NCBI RefSeq assembly: GCF_030908215.1
Contig: NZ_JAVFJK010000007.1
Span: forward strand, 1-64,000
Reading direction: 5' to 3'
DNA from: Sinomonas sp. ASV486
GTDB taxonomy: Bacteria; Actinomycetota; Actinomycetes; Actinomycetales; Micrococcaceae
Length of the DNA: 64,000 bases
In this document: positions 52,906-61,880 of the stretch, piece by piece
Numbering within the stretch: the stretch's first letter is position 1
Layout: every line of letters starts with the position of its first letter
Made by a program: the position numbers and the translations under genes
Notes under the pieces: model-generated
Told to the model about the DNA's origin: nothing
Databases searched by the model: none
The model's input: the letters and a program-made list of their open reading frames with translations, nothing else

Positions 52906-53964
52906 ATGCGCGCAGCTGTGTTCCACGACCGCCACGACATCCGCGTCGGGGAGATCCCCGAACCCTCCCAGATTGGGCCCAGCCAGGTCCGCCTCCGCCC
53001 GAAGATGTGCGGCATCTGCGGCACCGACCTCCATGAGTACGCGTTCGGCCCGATCGTCATCCCCACCAGTCCGCACCCGCTCACCGGCGCCGCGGCGCCC
53101 CAAGTGCTCGGGCACGAGTTCTCCGCTGAAGTGCTCGAGACGGGCCGGGACGTCACCCGCGTCGCCCCGGGGGACCGGGTCTCGGTCATGCCCCTCGTCA
53201 GCTGCGGGAAGTGCTACTTCTGCCTCCGCGGCCTGAACCACCTGTGCACCGTGATGGCCTGTACCGGGCTGAGCTGGGACGGGGGCGGGATCAGCGAGCA
53301 GGTGGTCGTCGAGGACTACCAGGTCTGGCAGCTTCCTGACTCCGTCACGGACGAGCAGGGAGCGCTCATCGAGCCTGGCGCCGTAGCGGCCTACGGCATC
53401 GACCGGACCGGGATGGTCCCCGGCGACACTGTCCTCATCACCGGCGCAGGTCCCATCGGAGCCCTTGCGGCCCTCTACGCCAATGCCGCCGGAGCCAGCC
53501 ACGTCATCATCTCCGAACCAAACCCCCACCGCCGGAGGCTGGCTGAGGCCTTCGGCATCGCCACAGTCATCGACCCCACTGAGGTCAACGTCCGGGAGTA
53601 TATCCACGACCTGACGTCAGGCATCGGCGTCGATGTGGCCGCCGAGTGCTCCGGCAGCCAGTCCGGCCTCACCGCCGCCCTCGAGGGCGTGCGCGCGCAT
53701 GGGACCGTGACCCAGGTCGGTCTCCACGTCAAGCCCGCAACCATCGATCCCATGCACCTGTCGAACCTTGACCTGAGCCTCATCGGGACGTGGTGCTATC
53801 CCGTCTACGACTGGCCCCGAATCACGGCGCTGGTCGCCTCGGGCAAGTATCCAGTAGAGAAGGTCCTCACCGAGGTCATCGACGTGGACAACATCGTCGA
53901 GGGCGGATTCGAACGACTCCTAGATCCCGAAGGAACGGCCCAGAAGCTCTTGGTCCGCGTCTAG
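52906..53964 (+). CDS. Zinc-dependent medium-chain alcohol/polyol dehydrogenase
   Basis: 352 residues from ATG 52906 (AAGGAGA upstream). An MDR-family enzyme: catalytic Zn ligands in MCGICGTDLHEY and LGHEF, a structural Zn site with four Cys in SCGKCYFCLRGLNHLC, and cofactor motif ITGAGPIGALAALYA with an acidic residue (ISEPNP) pointing to NAD. It resembles 2,3-butanediol and sorbitol/threonine dehydrogenases. Located 11 bases after the permease, it would oxidise a secondary alcohol of the imported compound. Confidence 0.88.
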   Translation: MRAAVFHDRHDIRVGEIPEPSQIGPSQVRLRPKMCGICGTDLHEYAFGPIVIPTSPHPLTGAAAPQVLGHEFSAEVLETGRDVTRVAPGDRVSVMPLVSCGKCYFCLRGLNHLCTVMACTGLSWDGGGISEQVVVEDYQVWQLPDSVTDEQGALIEPGAVAAYGIDRTGMVPGDTVLITGAGPIGALAALYANAAGASHVIISEPNPHRRRLAEAFGIATVIDPTEVNVREYIHDLTSGIGVDVAAECSGSQSGLTAALEGVRAHGTVTQVGLHVKPATIDPMHLSNLDLSLIGTWCYPVYDWPRITALVASGKYPVEKVLTEVIDVDNIVEGGFERLLDPEGTAQKLLVRV

Positions 53965-53996
53965 CGCACCTCCCTCCAGCAGCGTAAGGAACGAAT

Positions 53997-54788
53997 TTGA
54001 ACCAGAATCAACTTCATGCTGGCCACGTGGCCCTCGTCACGGGGGCGGCCGGCGGAATCGGCCAGGCGGTTGTCCGCCGATTGGCCGCAGGCGGAGCCTC
54101 TGTCGCCCTGGTCGATGCAGACGCGCGCGTAGAAGGCGTCGCCAAGCAGTTGAAGGGTGAGTTCCCGGACGTCGACCTCCGCGGGTACGCCACGGACATC
54201 ACAGACACCGAGAAGGTGCGCCAACTCGCCCGCTCCGTGGAGGACGACTTCGGGCGGCTCGACTCCGTCGCCCTCGTCGCGGGAGTCGTTCAGACCGCCG
54301 CACCGATCGCCCAGCTGGGGCGAGCCGAATGGGACCGGGTTCTCGGAGTCAACCTCACAGGGCCCTACGAGATGACCCACGCGCTCTCACCGCTGCTGGC
54401 CAGGGACGGCGGGGGCAGCATTACGGCCGTCTCTTCCTGGTGGGGTCGGTCAGGCCATGCCTACTTCGCTGCCTATTGCGCGGCGAAGGCCGGCCTGATC
54501 GTCTTCGTCCAGGCTGTGGCCGCGGAGCTGGCGCCCACGGTCCGTGTCAATACGATCTGCCCCGGCAACATCAACACCCGCATGCATCAGGAGGCGCTTA
54601 GGTCCGAGGCCGAAGAGCGGGGCGTCTCCTACGAGGACATCAAGGCCAGCGAGTGGGCCAAGATCCCGCTGGGCAAAGCAGGTGAGCCGGAGGATATCGC
54701 CGAGGCCATCTACTTCCTGTCGTCCCCGGCCGCCTCCTATATCACCGGCGCCTCCCTCGACGTCAACGGAGGGGTCGTCTTCCACTGA
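53997..54788 (+). CDS. SDR-family dehydrogenase
   Basis: 263 residues, TTG start at 53997 with AAGGA 7 nt upstream. Classical SDR: VTGAAGGIGQAVVRRLA, SVALVDADAR (NAD type), catalytic Ser in AVSSWWGRSG and Tyr-x3-Lys in AAYCAAKAG, and YITGASLDVNGG near the end. Last gene of the transport operon, 32 bases after the MDR gene, and followed by a terminator. Three oxidoreductases in one unit suggest successive oxidation of several hydroxyls of a polyol or deoxysugar. Confidence 0.88.
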   Translation: MNQNQLHAGHVALVTGAAGGIGQAVVRRLAAGGASVALVDADARVEGVAKQLKGEFPDVDLRGYATDITDTEKVRQLARSVEDDFGRLDSVALVAGVVQTAAPIAQLGRAEWDRVLGVNLTGPYEMTHALSPLLARDGGGSITAVSSWWGRSGHAYFAAYCAAKAGLIVFVQAVAAELAPTVRVNTICPGNINTRMHQEALRSEAEERGVSYEDIKASEWAKIPLGKAGEPEDIAEAIYFLSSPAASYITGASLDVNGGVVFH

Positions 54789-54834
54789 GGCCCGGAACGC
54801 CCTGAGGCCACCGGGAGGTGGCTGCCCACGATAG

Positions 54835-54869
54835 GGGGCGGCCGGAGCGCACAGGCGCCCGGCCGCCCC
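54835..54869 (+). terminator. Terminator of the CUT2 operon
   Basis: 11-bp GC arms GGGGCGGCCGG (54835-54845) and CCGGCCGCCCC (54859-54869) with a partly self-pairing 13-nt loop, 47 bases after the last stop, followed by TTCGG. Confidence 0.75.
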
Positions 54870-55271
54870 TTCGGCAGCCGCGTTCGGCGCACGAAACGAA
54901 ACCGTGTCGGCGCTGTGCGTATCGCCTAGTCCGCCGCGGAATATTGTGCCCGCCCAAGCGTTTGTCGAGTGTTCGTGCAAACGGCCCGGGGGCACCCAGC
55001 GGAGCCCGACCCCAGCCGTCCCCGGGTCACCTGTAGCAACTGGAGGAATCGGACGGATATGGCTGTATAGAGCCGATGAGCGTCTTGCAACCCTCGGGAT
55101 ATGAGACGTCTCGTTGGCCGTGCGCTAACGACGACGGCTGCGCCTGATGCACTCGAATTTCCGCGCAATCGCAAGGGCCCGTCCGGGACAGCGATTCTCG
55201 CAACCATGTCTCACAACCTTGTGATTGAATCGGCGTATCCATCGTTGGTTGCGAGACACATCGGAGCAGGC
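54870..55271. other. Intergenic stretch before the recombinase
   Basis: About 400 bases with no supported gene. Base composition is mixed and differs from the flanking operons. It may contain resolution (res) or inversion sites of the adjacent serine recombinase, but no clear repeat pair was found. Confidence 0.4.
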
Positions 55272-55853
55272 ATGGGGAAACTGATCGGCTATGCGCGCGT
55301 GTCGACCCGGCAGCAGTCCACCGACCGGCAGCGGGCGGATCTGTTGGCTGCCGGCGTCCGGCGCGATGACCTCTACATCGACCACGGCGTGTCCGGGGCC
55401 CGGGCTTCACGCCCCCAGTTCGACCGGGCGCTCGATGCGCTCATCGAGGGCGACACCCTGGTCATCACGACGCTGGACAGACTGGGAAGGTCCACCCAGA
55501 ACATGCTCGCCTTCGCCGACGAGCTCCGCGCCCGAGGCGCGGGCCTGCGGGTCCTGAACCTCGGCGGCGGGGACGTCGACACCGCCACACCCATGGGGTC
55601 GATGCTCTTCACGGTCATGGCCGCCCTCGCCCAGATGGAATACGAGATCAAACGCGAACGAGTCACCGATTCCATCAGCAAACGCCGAGCAGCCGGAAAG
55701 GACCTCGGCGGGCGACCCCGCCGGATCAGCGACAGCCAGATCCGGAGCGCCGCCCGCCTGGTCGAAGGAGGCGAGCCCGCCGCGCAGGTCGCCCGCGACC
55801 TGGGAATGTCCCGGGCCACCTTCTACAGAAGGTCACGAGCACTCACGGACTAA
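55272..55853 (+). CDS. Serine recombinase (resolvase/invertase family)
   Basis: 193 residues from ATG 55272 (GGAGCAGG upstream). The catalytic domain begins IGYARVSTRQQSTDRQ, with the nucleophile Ser11; VITTLDRLGRSTQNM carries conserved Asp/Arg residues; the long E helix spans MAALAQMEYEIKRERV. A C-terminal HTH (AAQVARDLGMSRATFYRR) binds DNA. It matches Tn3-type resolvases and DNA invertases. No transposase is nearby, so it may be a leftover of a Tn3-like element. Confidence 0.9.
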   Translation: MGKLIGYARVSTRQQSTDRQRADLLAAGVRRDDLYIDHGVSGARASRPQFDRALDALIEGDTLVITTLDRLGRSTQNMLAFADELRARGAGLRVLNLGGGDVDTATPMGSMLFTVMAALAQMEYEIKRERVTDSISKRRAAGKDLGGRPRRISDSQIRSAARLVEGGEPAAQVARDLGMSRATFYRRSRALTD

Positions 55854-55985
55854 TCGGGACGGCGCCCCAAGGCGACGCCACGCCGTGGCGCCGCGTCGCG
55901 AAAGAGCGGCCAATCCACACATGCCCAGCTCATCGCAATCGGGGGTGTGGTCGGCGCTTGAATCCGCCGGTCCTGAGGAGAGGGA

Positions 55986-57323
55986 TCACTCTTGGAGGGA
56001 CCGAGTGTGGGGAGCGGGCCGGGTCCTCGGGCTGGCGGTCTCGCGGACAGTGAACGCTGTAGCGAGTGCGACGAGGGCGACGGCCATCAGGTAGAAGGCC
56101 GGGGCTGTGGGGCTCTTCGTGACGTCGACGAGGTAGGTCGCGACGATCGGGGCTGTGCCGCCGAAGATGGCGGCGGTGATGCCGTAGGCGAGTGCGAAGC
56201 CGGAGTAGCGCAGGCGCGTGGGGAAGAGCTCGATCATGGCCACGGCAGTGACGCCGGTCGCTGCTCCGCGGATGACGCCCATCAGGCTCTGGCCGGCGAT
56301 CGCTGCCAGAGCGGTTCCCTGCATCATGACGAGGTAGGCCGGAAGGGCGAGCACCAAGGCCGCGACGATGGCTGCGATGAGGACGGGTCGCCGGCCGAAG
56401 CGGTCGCTGAGCCGGCCCGAGAGGACGGTGAAGGCCATCGCGATCAGGGAGGCGACCAGGGTGGCCAGCAGTGCCTCCGATTGGGGCACGTGCACGGTCA
56501 CCAGGAGGTAGTTGGTGTTGTAGGTCTCCATCAGGTAGACGGGGAGCAGTGCGATGAGCGCGAGACCGGCGCACTTGAGCAGGCTCCGTGCGTGGCCCCG
56601 CAGGACGGTTCGCACGGGTGCCTGGTCGACCTCGCCGGCCTCCAGGATGGCGCGGAAGGCCGGGGTCTCCTCGAGGCGGCGACGGATGTAGAGGCCGATG
56701 AGTCCCAAGGGGGCGGCCAGCAGGAATGGAACGCGCCATCCCCAGGAGCTCATGTCGGCCGGGCTGAGGACGGCCGAGAGGACGGTGATGATGCCGAGCG
56801 CGAGGAGGTTGCCGACGAACGCGGCTGCCATGACGAGGCCCACCATTCCGCCGCTCCTGCGTTCGCGGGCGTGCTCGACGATGAATGCGAGGACGCCGCC
56901 GAGCTCGCCGCCGAAGGACAGGCCTTGGAGGATCCGGAGGATGACCAAGAGGATGGGCGCGGCCACGCCGATCGCGCTGAAGGGCGGCAGAAGGCCGATG
57001 GCGACGGTGGCTCCGGTCATCAGCATGATGACCAGGACCAGCGTGCGCTGGCGGCCGAGCCGGTCGCCGAGCGAACCGAAGAGCAGGCCGCCGAAGGGAC
57101 GAGCGAGGAAGGTGATCGCGAAGGCCGAGAAGGCGCCCAGCAGCGAGGCCGTTGGGTCCGCCGCCGGGAAGAAGGCCTTGCCGATCGTCGCTGCGAGCAG
57201 GCCGAAGGCGATGTTGTCGTAGAACTCCACTACATTGCCTGCCGAGGCGGCGATGACGGCCTGGGAGATTGATGGGCTGCTGATTGCGGTTCCGGTTTGA
57301 GTGGGCCGTGGTGAGGGGCGCAT
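55986..57323 (-). CDS. MFS transporter, metabolite:H+ symporter type
   Basis: 445 residues from ATG 57323 (GGAGG upstream), with twelve membrane helices. It fits the MHS group (ProP/ShiA/KgtP-like): NVVEFYDNIAFGLLAATIG opens helix 1, LARPFGGLLFGSLGDRLGRQ is the loop 2-3 signature, and LSGRLSDRFGRRPVLI is the matching 8-9 loop. MHS members import organic acids such as shikimate, benzoate-like compounds, citrate or betaine. Last gene of the O-demethylase operon (after a 197-base gap), it probably brings in the methoxylated aromatic acid; that substrate is inferred. Confidence 0.88.
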   Translation of the reverse strand: MRPSPRPTQTGTAISSPSISQAVIAASAGNVVEFYDNIAFGLLAATIGKAFFPAADPTASLLGAFSAFAITFLARPFGGLLFGSLGDRLGRQRTLVLVIMLMTGATVAIGLLPPFSAIGVAAPILLVILRILQGLSFGGELGGVLAFIVEHARERRSGGMVGLVMAAAFVGNLLALGIITVLSAVLSPADMSSWGWRVPFLLAAPLGLIGLYIRRRLEETPAFRAILEAGEVDQAPVRTVLRGHARSLLKCAGLALIALLPVYLMETYNTNYLLVTVHVPQSEALLATLVASLIAMAFTVLSGRLSDRFGRRPVLIAAIVAALVLALPAYLVMMQGTALAAIAGQSLMGVIRGAATGVTAVAMIELFPTRLRYSGFALAYGITAAIFGGTAPIVATYLVDVTKSPTAPAFYLMAVALVALATAFTVRETASPRTRPAPHTRSLQE

Positions 57324-57520
57324 TTGGCATGCCTCCAGTCGGTAGGGCCGCCGAGCCTCGTTGCTGCGGCGGCGGGCCGTATTCCATAGCGGACTTCGGT
57401 GTCCGCAGAAGTGTCAGCGCATCAGCGGCATCGGCCGCCGATTGCGTGGGTGCTTTGGGTGTGCACCGGCCGCCGGCCTGACATGGGAAGGCCGGCGGCC
57501 GTCTCAGCGGTAATGGCCTG

Positions 57521-58495
57521 CTAGTGCGTGTGCCCGAGGGCTGGCTGCCGCACGACGGGTGTGCCGTGGGTGTGGAAGGTCTCGATGGTCTTCATGCCCC
57601 AGGCCTGGCCCTTCCTGCGCTCATCCTGGGTCCATTCCACGACGGGGGAGTCGGGGTCGAGCAGGAGGCGCGCGCCGGCGTTGGCGAACTCGATCCGGTT
57701 CCCGCCGGGCTCCCAGACGTAGAGGAAGAAGGTCTGGTTGATCGCGTGCTTGTGCGGGCCGGACTCGATGTGGATGCCGTTCTCGAGGAAGATGTCCGCG
57801 GCCTTGAGGATGTCCTCGCGCGTGTCCGGGGCGAATGCGATGTGGTGGAGCCGGTTGCCGTGCTTGAGCCAGTCGTCGGAGTACACGATGTCGTAGGACT
57901 TGTTGTTGAAGTGGAACCACCAGGCCGCGTACCCGCCGTCGTCGAGCCTGATCCGCTCGGACTCGCGCCCGGCGAGGGCCTTCGCGACGAACTCGCCGTT
58001 GGCGACCACGTCCTTGGCGAGGAAGTTGATGTGGTCAAGGCGCCGCGCGTTCACGCCCCGGCCCGGGAACGCGGAGGCCTGGTTCTTCAGGGCCGGCCGG
58101 TCGTCGGTGGCGACGTACCGCTCAGTGTCGTAGTAGATGCCCATGTCGTGCCCGTCCGGGTCGCGGAACGCGTAGGTCCGGCCGGTGCCGACCTCGCCGT
58201 CCTCCCAGCCGATGCCCAGGCCCATCTCCTCGATCGCCGCCACGCGCCGCCCGAGCGCCTCGGCGCTCGTGGTGCGGAACGTCGTGCGGCCCACCCCCGC
58301 GTCGTCGGAGGCGGTGAGCTTGATCGTGTACCGCTGGTACTCGTCCCATGTGCGCAGGTAGACGGAGTCCCCTTCCTCGGCGACCACCCGCATCGCGAGC
58401 AGGTCCTTGAAGAACCACAGGCTCTCCTCGAGCTTGGGGGTGAGGAGCTCGACGTTGCCCAGATGGGCGACGTCGAACGAGGTGTAGTCAGTCAT
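57521..58495 (-). CDS. Extradiol ring-cleavage dioxygenase, homoprotocatechuate 2,3-dioxygenase-like
   Basis: 324 residues from ATG 58495 (GAGGA upstream). A type I extradiol (VOC) dioxygenase of four beta-alpha-beta modules. Metal ligands by motif are His155 (RRLDHINFL), His218 (RLHHIAFAP) and Glu269 (GNRIEFANAG), close to the positions known for the Mn/Fe homoprotocatechuate dioxygenases of Arthrobacter and Brevibacterium; His248 fits an outer active-site His. It opens a catechol ring next to the diol, using O2. The gene lies 27 bases after purU in the same operon, so the catechol is probably the product of O-demethylation by the LigM-like enzyme. Confidence 0.88.
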   Translation of the reverse strand: MTDYTSFDVAHLGNVELLTPKLEESLWFFKDLLAMRVVAEEGDSVYLRTWDEYQRYTIKLTASDDAGVGRTTFRTTSAEALGRRVAAIEEMGLGIGWEDGEVGTGRTYAFRDPDGHDMGIYYDTERYVATDDRPALKNQASAFPGRGVNARRLDHINFLAKDVVANGEFVAKALAGRESERIRLDDGGYAAWWFHFNNKSYDIVYSDDWLKHGNRLHHIAFAPDTREDILKAADIFLENGIHIESGPHKHAINQTFFLYVWEPGGNRIEFANAGARLLLDPDSPVVEWTQDERRKGQAWGMKTIETFHTHGTPVVRQPALGHTH

Positions 58496-58522
58496 GGTGT
58501 CCTCTCAGAGTGACTCGGCCGG

Positions 58523-59401
58523 CTAGCGGCGGAAGATGACGGTGGTGTTGCCGTCGCGGAGGATGCGGTCTTCGCTGTGCCAGTCCACGGCCTTTGCCAG
58601 GACGAGGCGTTCGACGTCGGCACCCCGGGTTGCGAGGTCTTCGGCGGTGTGGCTGTGGGCGACGCGGAGGACGTCCTGCTCGATGATCGGGCCCTCGTCC
58701 AGGTCCTCGGTGACGTAGTGTGCGGTGGCTCCGATGAGCTTCACGCCGCGGTCCTTGGCTTTCTGGTAGGGGCTGGCACCGATGAAGGCGGGCAGGAATG
58801 AGTGGTGGATGTTGATCACCGGCACGCCGACCTCCGTCAGGAATCCGGGCGAGAGGATCTGCATGTAGCGGGCGAGGACGATGAAGTCGACGTTGCCCTT
58901 GAGCAGTTCGAGGTGGCGTCTTTCGGCTTCTGCCTTGCCTCCCGTGGGCACTGGGACGTGGACGAACGGGATGCCGAACTGCCGCACGTCCGCGGAGAGG
59001 TCCGGATGGTTCGAGATGACCATGCTGATGTCGATGTCCAGGCTTCCGCGTCGGGCGCGCCAGAGGAGGTCGAGGAGGCAGTGGTCGAACTTGGAGACGA
59101 AGAGTGCCACACGCTTGCGCTCCTTCGCCTCGATCAGCGTCCAGTCCATCTCGAGCTCCCGGGCGGTCTCGCCGATGGCTGCCAGCAGGTCCTCGATCTG
59201 CGAGCCGAGCCCGGGGAGGTGGAATTCGGTGCGCTGGAAGTACCGGCCGCCTTCGGGGTCGGTCGAGTACTGGTCGAGCGAGACGATGTTCGCCCCGAAC
59301 TTGGAAAGGAGGGAGGTCACGTTCGAGAGGATCCCCGGACGGTCCGCCCCTTGGATGAGCAGCCTGCCGACATCGGTCAGGTGCTCTCGCGATGTGCTCA
59401 T
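58523..59401 (-). CDS. purU: Formyltetrahydrofolate deformylase
   Basis: 292 residues. An N-terminal ACT domain (about 10-90; RLLIQGADRPGILSNVTSLL) is followed by the formyltransferase-fold hydrolase domain: FVSKFDHCLLDLL, VISNHPDL, PVINIHHSFLPAF, and GATAHYVTEDLDEGPII with the catalytic His and Asp. It hydrolyses 10-formyl-THF to formate and THF, releasing THF for further demethylation. In the operon it follows the MetF-like gene by 44 bases. The copy fits a catabolic, not biosynthetic, use. Confidence 0.92.
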   Translation of the reverse strand: MSTSREHLTDVGRLLIQGADRPGILSNVTSLLSKFGANIVSLDQYSTDPEGGRYFQRTEFHLPGLGSQIEDLLAAIGETARELEMDWTLIEAKERKRVALFVSKFDHCLLDLLWRARRGSLDIDISMVISNHPDLSADVRQFGIPFVHVPVPTGGKAEAERRHLELLKGNVDFIVLARYMQILSPGFLTEVGVPVINIHHSFLPAFIGASPYQKAKDRGVKLIGATAHYVTEDLDEGPIIEQDVLRVAHSHTAEDLATRGADVERLVLAKAVDWHSEDRILRDGNTTVIFRR

Positions 59402-59445
59402 GTGAATCCTCTATCCGCGCCGGAGGCCGGCACAGTCAGGGCCGG

Positions 59446-60306
59446 TCAGCGCAGGGACGCAAGCATTTCCCTGCGCCACTTCTCCGTTCCGGCGATCTCG
59501 TTGAAGGTGAACATCCGCAGCCCCTCGATGTTCGTCGGGCTGGAGGCCTGCCCGAGCGCGAGGTCCCTGAGCAGCCGGTTGGGGCTGAAGCCGCCCGGGG
59601 TGAAGAACTTCCGGAGGAGGCCGGGCTGTTTCTGGAGGACGCGGACGGACTGGCCGAGGCCGATGCCGGCGGTGACCCGTACGAGCTTCTGGCGGCTGAC
59701 GGGGCTGGGCACTCCGACGATGATCGGGACCGAGATGCCCGCCTCGGCCACGTCGCGCGCCCAGCGCAGGGTGGTGTGGGCGTTGAAGCAGATCTGGGTC
59801 ACGATCCGGGAGGAGTAGGGTGCCTTGCTCCGCAGGGCATCCCACAGGTCTGCCTCCGGGACGCGGGCGTGGCCCTCCGGGTACCCGGTGACGCCCGCCT
59901 CCAGGGGACGGCCCGTCTCATCCAGTGCCCGCAGGAGGGACACGGAGTCCGCGAACTCTCCTGCGGGCTGCGCGGCGTCGCCTCCGACGACGAAGACGCG
60001 ACGGATCGAGGCTTCCCGCAGCCTGGCCACGATGTCCGAGAGCTCCTGCCGGTCGCGGATCTGCCGCGCGGGCAGATGCGGGTTCACCCCGTAGCCCTTC
60101 GCGCTCAGGCGCTCCGCGAGATCCAGGGTGGGCTCGAGGCCCTTGGCCTCGGTGACCGTGATGGTCAGCTGGATGTGGTTCGGCACGTGCTCGAGGACAT
60201 CGTCATACGTCTTCTTGAACGGCATGACCTCGTAGCTGACGTTGCCGATGAGCCCGGCCAGCGCCTCTCGGGCAGAGGAGCTGTCGATGCGTCTGGTCAA
60301 TTTCAT
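59446..60306 (-). CDS. MetF-like methylenetetrahydrofolate reductase
   Basis: 286 residues from ATG 60306 (GGAGG upstream). An FAD-dependent TIM barrel of the MetF group: FKKTYDDVLEHVPNHIQLTITV, VFVVGGDAAQPAG for the flavin site, and VTGYPEGHARVP, SRIVTQICFNAHTTL in the typical places. N-terminal ISFEFFPP is altered to VSYEVMPF, as in MetF paralogues of O-demethylation clusters. Here it would oxidise 5-methyl-THF, formed by the LigM-like demethylase, to methylene-THF. Located between that demethylase and purU. Confidence 0.85.
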   Translation of the reverse strand: MKLTRRIDSSSAREALAGLIGNVSYEVMPFKKTYDDVLEHVPNHIQLTITVTEAKGLEPTLDLAERLSAKGYGVNPHLPARQIRDRQELSDIVARLREASIRRVFVVGGDAAQPAGEFADSVSLLRALDETGRPLEAGVTGYPEGHARVPEADLWDALRSKAPYSSRIVTQICFNAHTTLRWARDVAEAGISVPIIVGVPSPVSRQKLVRVTAGIGLGQSVRVLQKQPGLLRKFFTPGGFSPNRLLRDLALGQASSPTNIEGLRMFTFNEIAGTEKWRREMLASLR

Positions 60307-60336
60307 GTCGCCTCCGTCCTGGTCCGTCTTTCCGGC

Positions 60337-61710
60337 TCAGCCCTTGCGGTAGGTGTCGCGGGCGAATGCCGCGTAGGGGGCCGAGGCGACGGTCGCGCGG
60401 ATGGCGACCTGCCGGTGCTTCTCGACGGTCGGCTTGGCCGAGTTCTCCTTCTCTCCCCACAGGACGGTCACCTCGGTGCCGGGCTCGCTGAGTTCGGCGT
60501 CGAGGGAGGCGAGGGAGATCATCAGGTGCTCGTTGGCGATGTAGCCGGCGTCCATGGAGAGGCCGACACGTTCGCCGTCCTTGAGGACCTGGTCGATCTG
60601 GAAGAGGGCGTAGCGGGCCTTGGGCATCTCGATGTACTTCGCCGGGGTCCCGGGGCGGTAGAGGGAGCCGATGGCGTCGGTGACGTCGTCGCTGTTCCAG
60701 ACGAGGGTGACCTTCTCGCGGTGGGGCCGGTCGGCGATGTTCTCGAGCGCCTCGCGGCCGACGAACTCGTGGTCGAAGGCGATGAGGCGGCCGTAGCCGA
60801 TGTCGTAGGGGGTGACGTAGTAGTCCTGGACGTCCTGCGAGTCCATGCTTCCGCCGAGGGAGCCCATCTCCTTCACATCGAGCCAGGCGCGGTAGTCGCG
60901 CAGGTTCTCGCTGAAGATCGCCGGCATGGGGGAGGGGATCCACGCGGATTCGAGGTTCGCGGTCGAGTAGGCCTTGGCGCCGGCGCGGACGAGCCCGTGC
61001 CCCTGGCCGGCCTCGAGCAGGGCGGCGAGGACGTCCTCGCCCTCCTCCCAGGGGCCGAAGAGCTCGAAGCCGGGCTGCCCGGCCATGCCGTGGCGCAGGC
61101 CGCGCACGCGCTTGCCGGCGATGGTCACGTCGATCATGTGGAAGAACTTGACCTCTGGGACCGGCTGCCCGGTTGCGGCCTCGAGGACCTCCACCGCGGT
61201 CGGGCCCTGGAGCTCGTAGCGGTAGACCCTCGGCGGCAGTCCCGCCTGGCGGTCGTAGGAGTTCTCGTCGCGCTCGAGCCGGACGTCGTAGTCTCCCGCA
61301 GCGGCCTTGTACTGCAGCCAGTTGTGCACCATCGGGTGCCCGACCAGGTCGAAGCTCTCCTCGTCGAGGTAGAACAGCACGGCGTCGCCGATGAAGTAGC
61401 CCTCCGGGTTGACCGCCACGTACTGCTTGGCCTTGCCCGGGGTGAAGTCCTTGAACGAGTTGATCCCGTGGTCCATAAGGAGGCGGAACGCGTCCGGACC
61501 GGAGATGTAGAGATCTGTCATGTGGTGCGACTGGTCCAGCAGGGCACAGCCCTCGCGCCACGCAGCCTGCTCGGTACGCCAGTTCGTGAACTCGGCCGCC
61601 ACCGGGAAGGTGTGCGGACGGATCGGGGAGTTGCGAAGCAGCTCTACGGCTCCTCCGGCGCGCTCGATCGCGGCCTGGAGCGCCTCGGCCTTAAGGCTCT
61701 CAACAGTCAT
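60337..61710 (-). CDS. ligM: THF-dependent aromatic O-demethylase, LigM/DesA-like
   Basis: 457 residues from ATG 61710 (AGGAGG upstream). A GcvT-fold aminomethyltransferase homologue: FTNWRTEQAAWREGCALLDQS, LYISGPDAFRLLMDHGINSF, and GLRHGMAGQPGFELFGPW for the folate pocket, with the GcvT C-terminal barrel. Length and features match vanillate O-demethylase LigM, syringate O-demethylase DesA and dicamba demethylases, which move a methyl from an aryl ether to THF. The MetF-like and PurU genes just downstream recycle the methyl-THF, which supports this reading over glycine cleavage (no GcvH or GcvP nearby). The exact aromatic substrate is unknown; the symbol is by role. Confidence 0.8.
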   Translation of the reverse strand: MTVESLKAEALQAAIERAGGAVELLRNSPIRPHTFPVAAEFTNWRTEQAAWREGCALLDQSHHMTDLYISGPDAFRLLMDHGINSFKDFTPGKAKQYVAVNPEGYFIGDAVLFYLDEESFDLVGHPMVHNWLQYKAAAGDYDVRLERDENSYDRQAGLPPRVYRYELQGPTAVEVLEAATGQPVPEVKFFHMIDVTIAGKRVRGLRHGMAGQPGFELFGPWEEGEDVLAALLEAGQGHGLVRAGAKAYSTANLESAWIPSPMPAIFSENLRDYRAWLDVKEMGSLGGSMDSQDVQDYYVTPYDIGYGRLIAFDHEFVGREALENIADRPHREKVTLVWNSDDVTDAIGSLYRPGTPAKYIEMPKARYALFQIDQVLKDGERVGLSMDAGYIANEHLMISLASLDAELSEPGTEVTVLWGEKENSAKPTVEKHRQVAIRATVASAPYAAFARDTYRKG

Positions 61711-61880
61711 GGGGTTCCCTCCTGAGGGTCAGATTGGCACCAGCGCCAAGGGCCGCGCCCCGGCGGCTCTGGCGAGTGGGGATACCCGAAAGCCTAAAAA
61801 CTGTCGAACTAGATTGTCAATAATTTTGTTGGTGAATGATCCCGTGCATGAGGGAGGTGGTACGGCAGGCCTGGGCCGGG
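61711..61880. promoter_or_regulatory. Promoter region of the O-demethylase operon
   Basis: 170 bases upstream of the LigM-type gene with an AT-rich patch (61796-61836) containing ATTGTCAATAATTTTGTTGG, which shares TTGTTGG with the palindrome at 62605-62617. The GntR protein encoded next could bind both. Confidence 0.5.

Noticed and set aside
60203-61561. 452-codon frame over the LigM-like gene
   Set aside because: It shares the strand with the real gene but in another frame, and reads as an Arg/Gly/Pro-rich shadow.
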